Part shown: positions 18,308-27,802 of the stretch, in pieces | How the letters are laid out: every line of letters begins with the position of its first letter | Position numbering within the stretch: position 1 is the stretch's first letter | NCBI GenBank assembly: GCA_963763115.1 | Contig: CAVXNM010000027.1 | Coordinates: 86,643-150,642, forward strand | Source of the DNA: CAVQCA01 sp963763115 | Lineage (GTDB): Bacteria; Pseudomonadota; Gammaproteobacteria; UBA9214 | Reading direction: 5' to 3' | DNA: 64,000 nucleotides | Translations under genes and position numbers: made by a program | The notes under the pieces: generated by a model | Databases searched by the model: none | The model's input: the letters and a program-made list of their open reading frames with translations, nothing else | What the model was told of the DNA's origin: nothing

Positions 18308-20209
18308 ATGAGCGTCGAAACCCACAAGGAAACACTGGAGTTCCAGGCCGAGGTCAAGCAGCTGCTCAACCTCATGATTCACTCCCTGTACTCCAACAAG
18401 GAGATCTTTCTGCGCGAACTGGTATCCAATGGCTCGGATGCCTGCGACAAGCTGCGCTTCGAGGCCCTGGGTAATGACAGTCTGTATGCCGGCGATACCA
18501 CCCAGCGCGTGCGGGTCGATTACGACAAGGACGCGAAAACGATCACCATCAGAGACAACGGCATCGGAATGACACGCGACGAGGTCGTCGACAATATTGG
18601 CACCATCGCCAAGTCCGGTACGCGGCAATTCTTCGAGTCACTGACCGGCGACCAGGCGAAGGATGCTCAACTTATCGGTCAGTTCGGCGTGGGTTTCTAC
18701 TCCGCCTTCATCGTGGCCGACAAGATCACGTTGACGACACGGCGTGCCGGACTGGCGGTGGACCAGGGTGCGCGCTGGATCTCCGGCGGTGACGGACGTT
18801 ACACCCTGGAGAGCTGTGAAAAGACCGAACGCGGCACCGAGGTGGTGTTGCATCTGCGCGAGGGGGAGGAGGAGTTCCTCGACGGTTTCCGCTTGCGTGC
18901 CATCATCCACAAGTATTCGGAGCATATTCCGCTGCCGATCGAGATGCGCGTCGAGGGTGATGAGGGGCGCAAGGATGAATACGAGGTCGTCAACAAGGCC
19001 TCGGCGCTGTGGGCCCGATCCCGGACTGACATCACGGACGAGGAGTACAAGGAATTCTACAAACACATTGCCCACGATTTCGAGGACCCGATGAAATGGG
19101 TGCATTCCCATGTGGAAGGGACGCAGACCTACACCTCGCTGTTTTATCTGCCGGCGCGGGCGCCGTTCGATCTGTATGACCGCGACAGCCGTCACGGCAT
19201 CAAGCTGTATGTGCGGCGGGTGTTCATTATGGATGATGCCGAGCAGCTGATGCCGTTCTACCTGCGTTTCGTTCGCGGCCTGGTGGATTCGGACGACCTG
19301 CCGCTGAATGTCTCGCGCGAGATCCTTCAGCACAACAAGCTGATCGACACGATCCGCGCGGCCTCGGTGAAGAAAGTCCTGGCGCTGCTGGAGGAGATGG
19401 CAAGCGACAACCCGCAGGACTATGCCGAATTCTGGAAGCAGTTCGGCAACGTCCTCAAGGAAGGTCCGGGCGAGGATCATGCCAATCGCGAGCGCATCGC
19501 GAAACTGCTGCGCTTTGCCTCCACGCACACCGACGGCGCGGAGCAAACGGTGTCGCTGGATGATTACATCGGGCGCATGAAGGAAGGTCAGGAGAAAATC
19601 TACTACCTCACGGCCGACAATCCCGCCGCCGCGCGGAACAGTCCACACCTGCAGATTTTCCGCCGCAAGGGCATCGAGGTGCTGCTGCTCTCCGACCGGG
19701 TCGATGAGTGGCTCGTTTCGCACCTGAATGAATTCGGTGGCAAGCCGCTCGCCTCCGTCGCCAGAGGCGAACTGGATCTCGACAAGCTCGCCGACGAACA
19801 GGAGAAGGAGGCGGCCAGAAAGACCGGAGATGAGTACGCCGATGTGGTCAATCGCATGCAGGGGGCGCTCGGCGAGCGCGTCAAGGAAGTGAGGGTCAGC
19901 CAGCGTCTGACGGATTCGCCTTCCTGTGTGGTGGCTGATGAACACGACATGGCGGTACACTTGCAACGCATGCTCAAGCAGGCCGGGCATGAGGTACCGG
20001 CGTCCCGACCGATTCTGGAGATCAATCCGGCGCATGCCCTGGTGAATCGCCTGAAGGATGAGAAGGACGAGCGGCGCTTCGCCGATTGGTCCGCACTGCT
20101 GCTGGACCAGGCCCTGCTCAGTGAGGGCGGGCAACTGGAAGATCCGGTGGCTTTCGTGAACCGGTTGAACGATTTGCTGCAGGAAATGACAAAACAGTCA
20201 GGCGGCTGA
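18308..20209 (+). CDS. htpG: Chaperone protein HtpG (bacterial Hsp90)
   Basis: 633 aa ATP-dependent dimeric chaperone. GHKL ATPase motifs: NKEIFLRELVSNGSDACDK, DNGIGMTRDEVVDNIGTIA, and QFGVGFYSAFIVAD. A middle domain (PLNVSREILQHNK) and a C-terminal dimerisation domain follow. Full length. Cytosolic heat-shock function by family. Confidence 0.97.
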   Translation: MSVETHKETLEFQAEVKQLLNLMIHSLYSNKEIFLRELVSNGSDACDKLRFEALGNDSLYAGDTTQRVRVDYDKDAKTITIRDNGIGMTRDEVVDNIGTIAKSGTRQFFESLTGDQAKDAQLIGQFGVGFYSAFIVADKITLTTRRAGLAVDQGARWISGGDGRYTLESCEKTERGTEVVLHLREGEEEFLDGFRLRAIIHKYSEHIPLPIEMRVEGDEGRKDEYEVVNKASALWARSRTDITDEEYKEFYKHIAHDFEDPMKWVHSHVEGTQTYTSLFYLPARAPFDLYDRDSRHGIKLYVRRVFIMDDAEQLMPFYLRFVRGLVDSDDLPLNVSREILQHNKLIDTIRAASVKKVLALLEEMASDNPQDYAEFWKQFGNVLKEGPGEDHANRERIAKLLRFASTHTDGAEQTVSLDDYIGRMKEGQEKIYYLTADNPAAARNSPHLQIFRRKGIEVLLLSDRVDEWLVSHLNEFGGKPLASVARGELDLDKLADEQEKEAARKTGDEYADVVNRMQGALGERVKEVRVSQRLTDSPSCVVADEHDMAVHLQRMLKQAGHEVPASRPILEINPAHALVNRLKDEKDERRFADWSALLLDQALLSEGGQLEDPVAFVNRLNDLLQEMTKQSGG

Positions 20210-20236
20210 GAAAACCCCCGCCAGAGGAGGGTGTTC

Positions 20237-20878
20237 ATGGGGGAAACTGCAAAACCCACCCTGCTGGCCACAGTATTCTCGGATTACATCTGTCCGTTCT
20301 GTTACGTGGGTGATGTGCGGCTCGACCGGCTGCGTGAGGACTATGAACTCAAGGTGAGCTGGTGTTTCGTGGAGATCCACCCCGAGACGCCGGCGCAGGG
20401 CATGTCGACGAGCCAGCTGGGATATTCGCAGCCAAGGTGGGAGCGAATGATGGACAACCTCGATGAACTGGCGCGGGAGGAGGGCATCGTGTTCTGTCCA
20501 CGTCAGTTCACCACCAATTCACGCAAGGCTCTGCTGCTGGCCGAGGCCGCCAAGGAGAACGGGGCCGACATCTTCTATCGCTTGCACCGGCGACTGTTCG
20601 AGTCTTTCTTTACCGGGGGCCGAAACATCGGCGACGAGGCGGTACTGCGTGACCTCGCCAATGAGGTGGGTGTTTCACCCCAGACGGTGCAACGTGCCTG
20701 GACGGAGGATCATTACGTACAACGCCTCGAATTATACCTGGCGGCCGCGCAGCAACTGGGGGTGTGCGCTACCCCGACGATATTCTTCGGGGAGCGGCAG
20801 CGCCTGGACGGCGCCTTGCCCTGGGCCGACTTTGAGCAGGCCGCGCACGAGGGTCTCGCGGCACAGCAGTCGGGTTGA
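20237..20878 (+). CDS. DsbA-family oxidoreductase (FrnE-like)
   Basis: 213 aa. The start at ATG 20237 has GAGGAGG at 20224–20230; the GTG at 20231 is too close to it. Thioredoxin fold with inserted helical domain. The active site is CPFC in FSDYICPFCYVGDVRLDRL, and a cis-Pro loop ATPTIFFGERQRLDGA is near the C-terminus. No signal peptide, so it is cytoplasmic like other 2-hydroxychromene isomerase/FrnE relatives. The substrate is unknown. Confidence 0.85.
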   Translation: MGETAKPTLLATVFSDYICPFCYVGDVRLDRLREDYELKVSWCFVEIHPETPAQGMSTSQLGYSQPRWERMMDNLDELAREEGIVFCPRQFTTNSRKALLLAEAAKENGADIFYRLHRRLFESFFTGGRNIGDEAVLRDLANEVGVSPQTVQRAWTEDHYVQRLELYLAAAQQLGVCATPTIFFGERQRLDGALPWADFEQAAHEGLAAQQSG

Positions 20879-20900
20879 AAGTGACACCGGTAATCGGCAC

Positions 20901-21105
20901 TGCAGAGTCGCGGAGAACACAGAGATTTTGAAATCGCTAAAACTTGATACATCTTGATAAAAGACGGATCCAGAGACTGTGCGGGAAACTGGGTGCGTAC
21001 AGACCAGCTAGTCAGCCAGGAATGTCAACCTGACGGGTAACTGTCATGAAAGCCAAAAAACTACATTGGCAGAATTATTGTTTATATCTCTGCGACTCTG
21101 CGGTT
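20901..21105. repeat. CGCAGAG-type repeat pair (inverted)
   Basis: A left arm GCAGAGTCGCGGAGAACACAG (20902–20922, one base shortened here) and a right arm TCTCTGCGACTCTGCGG (about 21087–21103) are inverted copies flanking about 160 bp without a gene. Related arms occur near 35,668–35,750 and 38,432–38,462. The right arm touches the start region of the hslR-like gene. Confidence 0.6.
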
Positions 21106-21118
21106 GCTGTGCCTGATT

Positions 21119-21508
21119 GTGACACCTGAAACAGTCAGCAGCGTTCGTGCCGACAAGTGGCTCTGCGCGGCGCGCTTCTACAAAACCCGTACGCTGGCGA
21201 TGCAGGCGATCAACGGCGGCAAGGTGCATGTCAACGGCGAGCGCGTCAAGCCCGCGCGCCGGCTCGTCACGGGCGACCGGCTGACCGTGCAGAAGGGGCC
21301 CTGTCGCTTTGTCATCACAGTCGAGCGGCTGTCGTTGCAGCGCGGTCCTGCGGAACAGGCGCGTGAGCTCTACAGTGAATCTGAACAGAGCAGGCTGGAG
21401 CGTCAAACCTTGGCTATGGAGCGTCGACTGCAGGGTCATGTACCGGGCCGGCATGAACGACGACCGGACAAGCACGCGCGGCGGCAGCTGCGCGAGCTGA
21501 AACGATGA
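21119..21508 (+). CDS. hslR: S4-domain RNA-binding heat shock protein Hsp15
   Basis: About 129 aa from GTG 21119; a TTG at 21104 is an alternative start. The S4 domain is RADKWLCAARFYKTRTLAMQAI ... GGKVHVNGERVKPARRL. A basic C-terminal tail (RRPDKHARRQLRELKR) is typical of Hsp15. Hsp15 rescues 50S subunits carrying peptidyl-tRNA. It overlaps the Nudix gene by 4 nt (ATGA). Confidence 0.87.
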   Translation: MTPETVSSVRADKWLCAARFYKTRTLAMQAINGGKVHVNGERVKPARRLVTGDRLTVQKGPCRFVITVERLSLQRGPAEQARELYSESEQSRLERQTLAMERRLQGHVPGRHERRPDKHARRQLRELKR

Positions 21509-21951
21509 GCGCCGATATGAGCACACCGAAGACGCCGTTGCTGACCGTAGACATCATTATCGAAATGGTCGACCGGCCCGCGCGTCCCATCGTCCTGATC
21601 GAGCGGCGTTACCCGCCGCATGGATGGGCCTTGCCCGGCGGCTTCGTCGATGTGGGTGAGACGCTGGAGACGGCGGCGCGGCGTGAAGCGCGCGAGGAAA
21701 CCGCCCTGGAAGTGGAACTGAGGCTGTTGCTCGGTTGTTATTCCGATCCCGCTCGCGATGCTCGCGGTCATTCCGCGAGCGCCGTCTATATCGCGGAGGC
21801 CCAGGGAGAACCACGGGCGGGTGACGATGCCGGCCACCTCGCACTGTTCGACCCTGCAGACTGTCCGCCATTGGCCTTCGATCACGCGCGGATCATCGCG
21901 GATTATCGCACCTGGCTTGAAACCGGCCGCGTGGTGCCGCTGCGCGGCTAG
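21505..21951 (+). CDS. Nudix hydrolase
   Basis: 148 aa. The Nudix box GX5EX7REUXEE is complete in GGFVDVGETLETAARREAREE. It hydrolyses a nucleoside-diphosphate-linked substrate. The WALPGGFVDVGE and short C-terminus resemble ADP-ribose or general MutT-like members, but the substrate cannot be told. Translationally coupled to hslR. Confidence 0.88.
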   Translation: MSADMSTPKTPLLTVDIIIEMVDRPARPIVLIERRYPPHGWALPGGFVDVGETLETAARREAREETALEVELRLLLGCYSDPARDARGHSASAVYIAEAQGEPRAGDDAGHLALFDPADCPPLAFDHARIIADYRTWLETGRVVPLRG

Positions 21952-22217
21952 CGTGTGTATCTGTCTGGTGCCGGATTCCGGCCATGATTTTCACGAGCAA
22001 AGCCAGTAAGATCCTTCCAGTGATATCACAACGGATTTTTTATTATCCTTGTCATTATTGAGAAATTCAGTATTCATGGCGCATCCTGATTCACACTGCA
22101 GCCATGCCGGTGTAGCCACGTGTCGGGAGCGACACGTGGCCACTGATCACAGATGAAAATTTCATACGGTGTCATGAATTTCGTAATCCCTGTAAATTAA
22201 GAATAGGACGAGCAAGC

Positions 22218-23264
22218 ATGCGACCCGCGCAGTTGCTGACAGTACTTGAGAGAGAGTTCCGGAGTACCCAGGAAGGACATCACACGCCCGTGATGCTGTG
22301 GGGGCCGCCGGGTGTGGGCAAATCACAGATGGTTGCCCAGATCGGAGAGCATCACGGCATGCCGGTGATCGACATCCGCCTCTCACAGATGGAGCCGAGC
22401 GACCTGCGCGGCATTCCGTTTCGCGTCGGCGCGCAGGTGGAATGGGCCGTGCCCGCCATGCTCCCGGACGCCGAACGTCACGGGGAGCAGGGCATACTGT
22501 TTCTGGATGAAATCACTTCCGTACCACCCAGTGTCTCGGCTGCGGCTTATCAGCTGATTCTCGACCGCCGCCTGGGTGCCTATGTGGTTCCGGATGGTTG
22601 GGCCATTTTCGCTGCGGGAAACCGCCAGGGAGACCGGGGCGTGACCTACACTATGCCCGCGCCGCTCGCCAACCGTTTTTCCCACTATGAAGTCGATATC
22701 AACCTGGACGACTGGGTGGCCTGGGCCTATGCCAACAACATCGATGAACGCCTGATCGCCTTCCTGCGTTTCCGGCCCGAATTGCTGTTCGAATTCGACC
22801 CCGCGCACAACCCGGTGGCCTTCCCCTCGCCGCGCTCCTGGGAATTCAGCCACCGCGCCCTGCAGAAGTTCGGCGATCTCCCGAATCTGCTGACCGGCAC
22901 GCTGCAGGCTTGCGTGGGGCCGGCGGCCGGGGTCGAACTCTCCGCCTTCGTCGAGAACCTCGACAAGCTGCCGGACATCGACGCCATCGTGCGCGGTGAC
23001 GTGGTCAAGGTGCCGCGGGAGACCGATCTTCAGTATGCCATCGCGGCGGCCCTGGTGGGGCGCGCCATCCGCGCAAAGCAAGAAAGCGATGCGCAGTCAA
23101 TATTCGGCAATATCATCGAATTCGCGGGCAGCTTCCCGCAACGCGAAATGGGTGTGATGCTGGTCTCCGACATGTACCGTGCGATCGGTCAGGACATCTT
23201 CCGCGTGCCGCAGTTCGCGCGCTGGGCGAACATCGTCGCAGATGTCATGCTCTACGACGTGTAG
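22218..23264 (+). CDS. MoxR-like AAA+ ATPase
   Basis: 348 aa. Walker A GPPGVGKSQ from residue 29 and Walker B GILFLDEIT. The sensor region ends in AAGNRQGDRG and arginines around MPAPLANRFSHYEV. MoxR ATPases act as chaperones with VWA-domain partners. The next same-strand gene (23628) encodes exactly such a partner, which supports a functional pair despite the 363-bp repeat-filled gap. The substrate is unknown. Confidence 0.85.
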   Translation: MRPAQLLTVLEREFRSTQEGHHTPVMLWGPPGVGKSQMVAQIGEHHGMPVIDIRLSQMEPSDLRGIPFRVGAQVEWAVPAMLPDAERHGEQGILFLDEITSVPPSVSAAAYQLILDRRLGAYVVPDGWAIFAAGNRQGDRGVTYTMPAPLANRFSHYEVDINLDDWVAWAYANNIDERLIAFLRFRPELLFEFDPAHNPVAFPSPRSWEFSHRALQKFGDLPNLLTGTLQACVGPAAGVELSAFVENLDKLPDIDAIVRGDVVKVPRETDLQYAIAAALVGRAIRAKQESDAQSIFGNIIEFAGSFPQREMGVMLVSDMYRAIGQDIFRVPQFARWANIVADVMLYDV

Positions 23265-23287
23265 TGCGCCTTTGGTCCCTGATAGAT

Positions 23288-23530
23288 AGCCACGGAATCC
23301 ACGGAAGTACACGGAAAGATTTTTTGTATTATTAAGACTTACATAAATAACTGACGGAATATCTACTGTCGTCGTTCTTTCCCGCGAAAGCGGGAATCCG
23401 GAATTTCTTGATTTCCGGGATTCCGGCTTGCACTGGCCATGCTCGTTTAGCCGGAATGACGATGAATTAGTGTCAACCGTTTATTTATAGTCAATAATTT
23501 TTCCGTGTTCTTCCGTGGATTCCGCGGCCG
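23288..23530. repeat. CACGGAA-type inverted repeat with a nested second repeat
   Basis: CCACGGAATCCACGGAAGTA (about 23290) and TTCTTCCGTGGATTCC (about 23506) are inverted arms about 240 bp apart. Between them, 23,373–23,465 holds a second palindromic element with arms TCGTCGTTC/GAATGACGA and internal CCCGCGAAAGCGGG. This is a repeat within a repeat in the gap between the MoxR and VWA genes. Confidence 0.7.
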
Positions 23531-23627
23531 TTTGTGCTCTTGTGCGGACGCTAGCCTCGACGCAAGGCATCATTCAGGCAGGGTGGGTTTTATCCTCAGG
23601 CAAGACGGGGAGCGATCGAGGCCAATC

Positions 23628-24854
23628 ATGACAGACGAACTGGAAACCAAGCTCAGCGCTGCGCGCACCCGCCTGATACTGGACCGGCCCTTCCTGGGCG
23701 CGTTGGTGCTGCGCATGCCCATGAAGGCGGGCGATCCCCGGTGGTGCAAGACCATAGGGACCGATGCGCGTGCCTTCTATTACAACCCCGGCTACATTGC
23801 CGGTCTGACGCTGGAACAGACCCAGTTCGCCCTGGCGCACGAGGCGCTGCATTGCGCACTGTCGCATTTTGCCCGACGCGAGCATCGCGTCAAGGCTCGC
23901 TGGGACAAGGCCTGCGACCTTGCCATCAACCCGATACTGATCAGGGAAGGCATGGCGGCGGTGCCGGGCGCGCTCTACGACGTCGGTTTCGAGGGGATGA
24001 TGGCAGAGGAAATCTACCCCTATGTCAAGGAAGCGGACGAGGAAGAGCCGCACGATCAGCATTTGTACAGCAACGAGAAGTCATCCCGGAACAAGCCCTC
24101 TGATCAGTCGAGCAGCACGGAGGGTGAACGGGGCCAGGCCCGGGAGGAGGATGCCGGGTCGGGAACAGGGCAGGGCACGGGTGAGGCAACCGACAGTGCG
24201 CCGCCGGAGCCGCTCGGCGAGATGGAAAAGGAGCAGCTCTCCGTGCAGTGGAGACAACGGCTGGCCGGCGCCGCACAGCAGGCCATGCAGGCCGGCAAGC
24301 TGGGCGGTAATCTGCGCCGTCTGGTGGATCACCTGCTGCAGCCGCAGTTGCCCTGGCGCATGCTGCTGGCGCGTTACATGACCGCCGTCAGCCGGGATGA
24401 CTACAGCTACATGCGGCCCTCGCGTCGAGAGGGCGAGGCGATCTTTCCCACGCTCAGAAGCGCACAGGCCGATATTGTGGTGGCGCTGGATACCAGCGGC
24501 TCGATCCGGGAAAGCGAGATGCGTGAATTCGTTACCGAGATCGATGCCATCAAGGGTCAGGTACGCGCGCGTATCGTATTGCAGGCCTGCGATGCACGGC
24601 TGTCCAGTGACGGCCCCTGGCGATTCGAGCCGTGGGAGTCCTTCGAGTTGCCGGATACCATTCGTGGCGGTGGCGGCACCCGCTTCACACCGGTGTTCGA
24701 CTGGATACGCCAGGAGGGGTGCAATCCGGATCTGCTGGTTTACTTTACCGATGCCCGGGGAGAATTCCCCAGGCAGGAGCCGTCCTTTCCGGTCATCTGG
24801 CTGGTCAAGGGACGCGCCGAAGTCCCCTGGGGACAGCGCATCCAGTTGAACTGA
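23628..24854 (+). CDS. DUF2201-type putative metallopeptidase/VWA-like protein
   Basis: 408 aa from ATG 23628; 41 upstream in-frame codons fall in repeat DNA. The N-terminal domain has a zinc-type HEALH (HExxH, H71) in LAHEALHCALSHFARRE. The middle (about 150–215) is a low-complexity Glu/Gly/Ser linker. The C-terminal VWA-like domain has MIDAS-type DTSGS (D288) and ends with FTDARGEFP. It pairs with the upstream MoxR ATPase. Peptidase activity is possible but unproven. Confidence 0.85.
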   Translation: MTDELETKLSAARTRLILDRPFLGALVLRMPMKAGDPRWCKTIGTDARAFYYNPGYIAGLTLEQTQFALAHEALHCALSHFARREHRVKARWDKACDLAINPILIREGMAAVPGALYDVGFEGMMAEEIYPYVKEADEEEPHDQHLYSNEKSSRNKPSDQSSSTEGERGQAREEDAGSGTGQGTGEATDSAPPEPLGEMEKEQLSVQWRQRLAGAAQQAMQAGKLGGNLRRLVDHLLQPQLPWRMLLARYMTAVSRDDYSYMRPSRREGEAIFPTLRSAQADIVVALDTSGSIRESEMREFVTEIDAIKGQVRARIVLQACDARLSSDGPWRFEPWESFELPDTIRGGGGTRFTPVFDWIRQEGCNPDLLVYFTDARGEFPRQEPSFPVIWLVKGRAEVPWGQRIQLN

Positions 24855-25016
24855 AAGGATTCGCCGCAGAGATGCCGGGCCATGGGGTAACGGAGGCGCT
24901 GCGCGCACATAAATTTCCCCCATCACCCCATATATTCAGCTTTCTGGCTATTACCCTGGTGCCAGTGGATAATATGCGGCGATTCACTGACTGCAGTTAT
25001 TCAAGGAGAAATGATT

Positions 25017-25673
25017 ATGCGGGTTATTCTCTTGGGAGGTCCCGGGGCCGGCAAGGGCACACAGGCCAATTACATCAAGGACAAATATAACATTCCCCAG
25101 ATTTCAACCGGCGATATGCTGCGCGCCGCGGTGAAGGCCGGTACACCGCTGGGTGTAGAGGCGAAGAAGGTGATGGACGCCGGTGGACTGGTCTCCGATG
25201 ACATCATCCTCGGGCTGGTCGAGGAACGCATCAAGGAGCCGGACTGCGTCAACGGCTTTTTGTTCGACGGATTTCCTCGCACCCTGGCACAGGCGGACGC
25301 GCTGAAGGCCAAGGGCATTCCGCTGGACTGCGTCGTGGAAATCGACGTCGATGATAACGAGATCATCAAGCGCATGAGCGGTCGTCGCGTCCATCTCGCC
25401 TCGGGTCGTACCTACCATGTGATTTTCAATCCGCCCAGGGAGGAAGGCAAGGATGATGTAACTGGTGAACCGTTGATCCAGCGCGATGACGACCAGGAAG
25501 AAACGGTTCGGCAACGCCTCAAGGTCTATCACGACCAGACCGAGCCGCTGATTCAGTACTACTCCAGGTGGGCCACCTCCGGAACACCCGATGCCCCGCG
25601 TTATGTCAAGATAAACGGCATCGGGAAAGTGGACGAAATTCGGGACGCCATCTTCGCCGGAATCGGTAAGTAG
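25017..25673 (+). CDS. adk: Adenylate kinase
   Basis: 218 aa, ATP + AMP to 2 ADP. The start at 25017 has AAGGAG with good spacing; the ATG at 25011 is too close to it. P-loop GGPGAGKGTQ, NMP-binding DGFPRTLAQADAL, and a long LID (GRRVHLASGRTYHVIFNPP) without zinc cysteines, as in Gammaproteobacteria. A terminator follows. Confidence 0.97.
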   Translation: MRVILLGGPGAGKGTQANYIKDKYNIPQISTGDMLRAAVKAGTPLGVEAKKVMDAGGLVSDDIILGLVEERIKEPDCVNGFLFDGFPRTLAQADALKAKGIPLDCVVEIDVDDNEIIKRMSGRRVHLASGRTYHVIFNPPREEGKDDVTGEPLIQRDDDQEETVRQRLKVYHDQTEPLIQYYSRWATSGTPDAPRYVKINGIGKVDEIRDAIFAGIGK

Positions 25674-25693
25674 TTTTTTAAAAAGAAACTCTA

Positions 25694-25720
25694 AGAGGCT
25701 AGCACTGCTGGCCTTTTTTT
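25694..25720 (+). terminator. Rho-independent terminator after adk
   Basis: AGGCTAGCA pairs with TGCTGGCCT (one G·U) around a single-base centre, followed by seven T residues. Confidence 0.85.
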
Positions 25721-26077
25721 ATTTCCATCACTGCAGAATCGGTGCTGACGTCTTGTTGACCTTAGGTACAACTACCAACCGAGGCGAATTAACTGTTAAA
25801 CTCTCCAAAACGTCAAATATGTGACATTATGGGGGTGATATATAACGGATTTTATTTTTTAATCGCCAGGATCGCGATGCTTGCCGACACGATGTCAAGC
25901 TCACACTGACTGTTGAGTGACTTAATACGAATAGCCTGTAATTAACTGAAATTTAATATTAATAACTGTTATTTTTGTTTTGGCGCCGGAGAGAACTCAG
26001 GTGGTCGCAAGCGCAACAAACAAGCCGGTGGGAATGGGGGCGACCTGCTGCAGGAACACGGACAGGCAGGAGCGCAT
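25721..26077. other. Leader region of the GGDEF gene, no supported gene
   Basis: AT-rich 25,780–25,980, then GC-rich. I looked for a c-di-GMP riboswitch here because the next gene is a cyclase, but no GEMM-like core is visible. The promoter of the GGDEF gene probably lies in the AT-rich half. Confidence 0.4.
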
Positions 26078-27727
26078 ATGGTTGCGGGTTTAAACAGACC
26101 AGAGGAAATCGATCCCTGCGGCATTCGCAAAATGCTGCGCCTGATCAATTCTCTGTGTGACTCACCGGCGGGTAGTGTTATCTATCGCCAGCTCGAGTGC
26201 ATGCTCGATGAAGTCGCCGCCAGTCATCTCAAGACGGAAATCGCCTATGCCGGTTTCGTCAATTCACTGCTGGAAGCGTTCATCTCGCACCTCACGCCGG
26301 GTTCCTCGCGTTATGTCCAGGTAAAACTGCTGCAGGCGCGGTTGCAACCGCCGTTAACCGCCACCGAGTTGAACACGCTCAGTGAGTTCGTTGCCCAGTG
26401 TGCTGATGACATTAGGAATGCGCGCGACGCCGGTTCCTCGACTTTGTACACGGCTATCAACCCGCTGCTGCGCGCCTTCGGTATCGAAGAACTGGTATCG
26501 GCGGAGACTCCTGTGCCCGTGAGTAGGTGCGGCACCGCTGCAGCGTCGGAGCCCGTTCCTCGGACGCCGGTCGTCAAACCGGCAGCGCCGCCGGTAACGT
26601 TGACGGACGAGGAGGCGGACCTCTCACCCGAGGAGGAGGACGAAGCCGAGACGGACCTCTCGCCCGGGGAGGAAGATGAAGCCGTGACGGAACTCTCTCC
26701 CGGGGAGGAGGATGAAGCCGTGACGGAGCTCTCTCCCGGGGAGGAGGATGAAGCCGGGACGTACCTCTTGCCCGAGGAGGCAGAGGAGGAAGCCGGTGCC
26801 GATGAGCTGTATGAAGCGGGTGATGATGCCGTTGCACCCAGGCTGCCCGGCATGGGCGAAGAGGAATATAACTGCGAACTCGACGCCCGGCGTGAGGATA
26901 TCCGGCAACTGCAATCCAGTCTGGGACAGCAGGTCATGGAGACGATTTCCCAGAATGAGGAATTTGGCGTAATTCTCGAGGTGATTCTGGCCGAGTTGCG
27001 CCAGGCCGAAGAGGTCTCCGGTATCGAGAATGCGCGCTGGACGCTGATCCGCGAGGTCGAGAAGCTCATGAAGGGGCACAATGAGCTTGCCGACAAGCTC
27101 GACAGTACCCACCACTATCTGCAACTGGTCGAATCGGACAGCCGCGAGTTGACCGATGAATTGAGCCGGGTGCGGATGCTCAGTCTGACCGATGAGTTGA
27201 CTGGTCTCGCGAATCGCCGCGCTTTCATGCGGCGACTTGAGGATGAGGTGGCGCGGGTGCAGCGTTACGGGTTCCCCCTGTCTTTCGCGCTCATGGACCT
27301 CGACCATTTCAAGGGCGTCAACGACGAGTACGGTCATGCCGCCGGCGACGAGGTTCTGCGTGTCTATTCCAAGAATATCCTCTCGGTATTCCGCCACCAC
27401 GACATGGTGGCCCGCTATGGCGGCGAGGAATTCGCCGTCCTGCTGCCGAATACCGATGCCGACGGCGCCATACGCGCGCTGAACAAGGTCAGGCGCCGCG
27501 CCGCGGAAACACGCTGGCAAAACAACGGCACCATTTCGCAGGTGCCGTCGTTTTCCGCCGGCGTATCACTGTTCAAGCCCGGCGAATCGGCCAGCGCGTT
27601 CATCGAACGCGCCGACAAGGCCCTCTACCGCGCCAAGCGCCTGGGGCGCGACCGTATCGAGCTGGATGTAACCTACGAAACCGAGGAAAGTCACCGCTCC
27701 CCGCGCCGGCGCAGCACCGATCTCTGA
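26078..27727 (+). CDS. Diguanylate cyclase with acidic tandem-repeat linker
   Basis: 549 aa. CAGGAG precedes the ATG. The N-terminal helical region (1–150) is unassigned. Residues about 182–245 are an acidic tandem repeat with 12-residue units (LSPGEEDEAVTE), then a coiled-coil stretch (about 265–365). The GGDEF domain starts DELTGLANRRAF and has signature GGEEF at 448. An inhibitory I-site RHHD sits five residues upstream of GGEEF, so product feedback is expected. It makes c-di-GMP, which the PilZ protein at 10.5 kb could sense. No membrane segment seen. Confidence 0.92.
   Translation: MVAGLNRPEEIDPCGIRKMLRLINSLCDSPAGSVIYRQLECMLDEVAASHLKTEIAYAGFVNSLLEAFISHLTPGSSRYVQVKLLQARLQPPLTATELNTLSEFVAQCADDIRNARDAGSSTLYTAINPLLRAFGIEELVSAETPVPVSRCGTAAASEPVPRTPVVKPAAPPVTLTDEEADLSPEEEDEAETDLSPGEEDEAVTELSPGEEDEAVTELSPGEEDEAGTYLLPEEAEEEAGADELYEAGDDAVAPRLPGMGEEEYNCELDARREDIRQLQSSLGQQVMETISQNEEFGVILEVILAELRQAEEVSGIENARWTLIREVEKLMKGHNELADKLDSTHHYLQLVESDSRELTDELSRVRMLSLTDELTGLANRRAFMRRLEDEVARVQRYGFPLSFALMDLDHFKGVNDEYGHAAGDEVLRVYSKNILSVFRHHDMVARYGGEEFAVLLPNTDADGAIRALNKVRRRAAETRWQNNGTISQVPSFSAGVSLFKPGESASAFIERADKALYRAKRLGRDRIELDVTYETEESHRSPRRRSTDL
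26618..26800 (+). repeat. 36-bp tandem repeat inside the GGDEF gene
   Basis: About four to five in-frame 36-bp units encode LSPxEEDEAxT(D/E/Y). The two central units are identical at protein level. Unit number could change by slippage without breaking the frame. Confidence 0.8.
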
Positions 27728-27802
27728 CGATACGGGTTCCGGCGGCATGCCCAGCCTGTATAATCGGCTCCCATCTTTCATACAGCGCGGGACGGCGGTA
27801 TC

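Noticed and set aside
25721..26077. Possible c-di-GMP riboswitch before the GGDEF gene
   Set aside because: I looked for the GEMM core (GNRA tetraloop arm and receptor) and could not find it.
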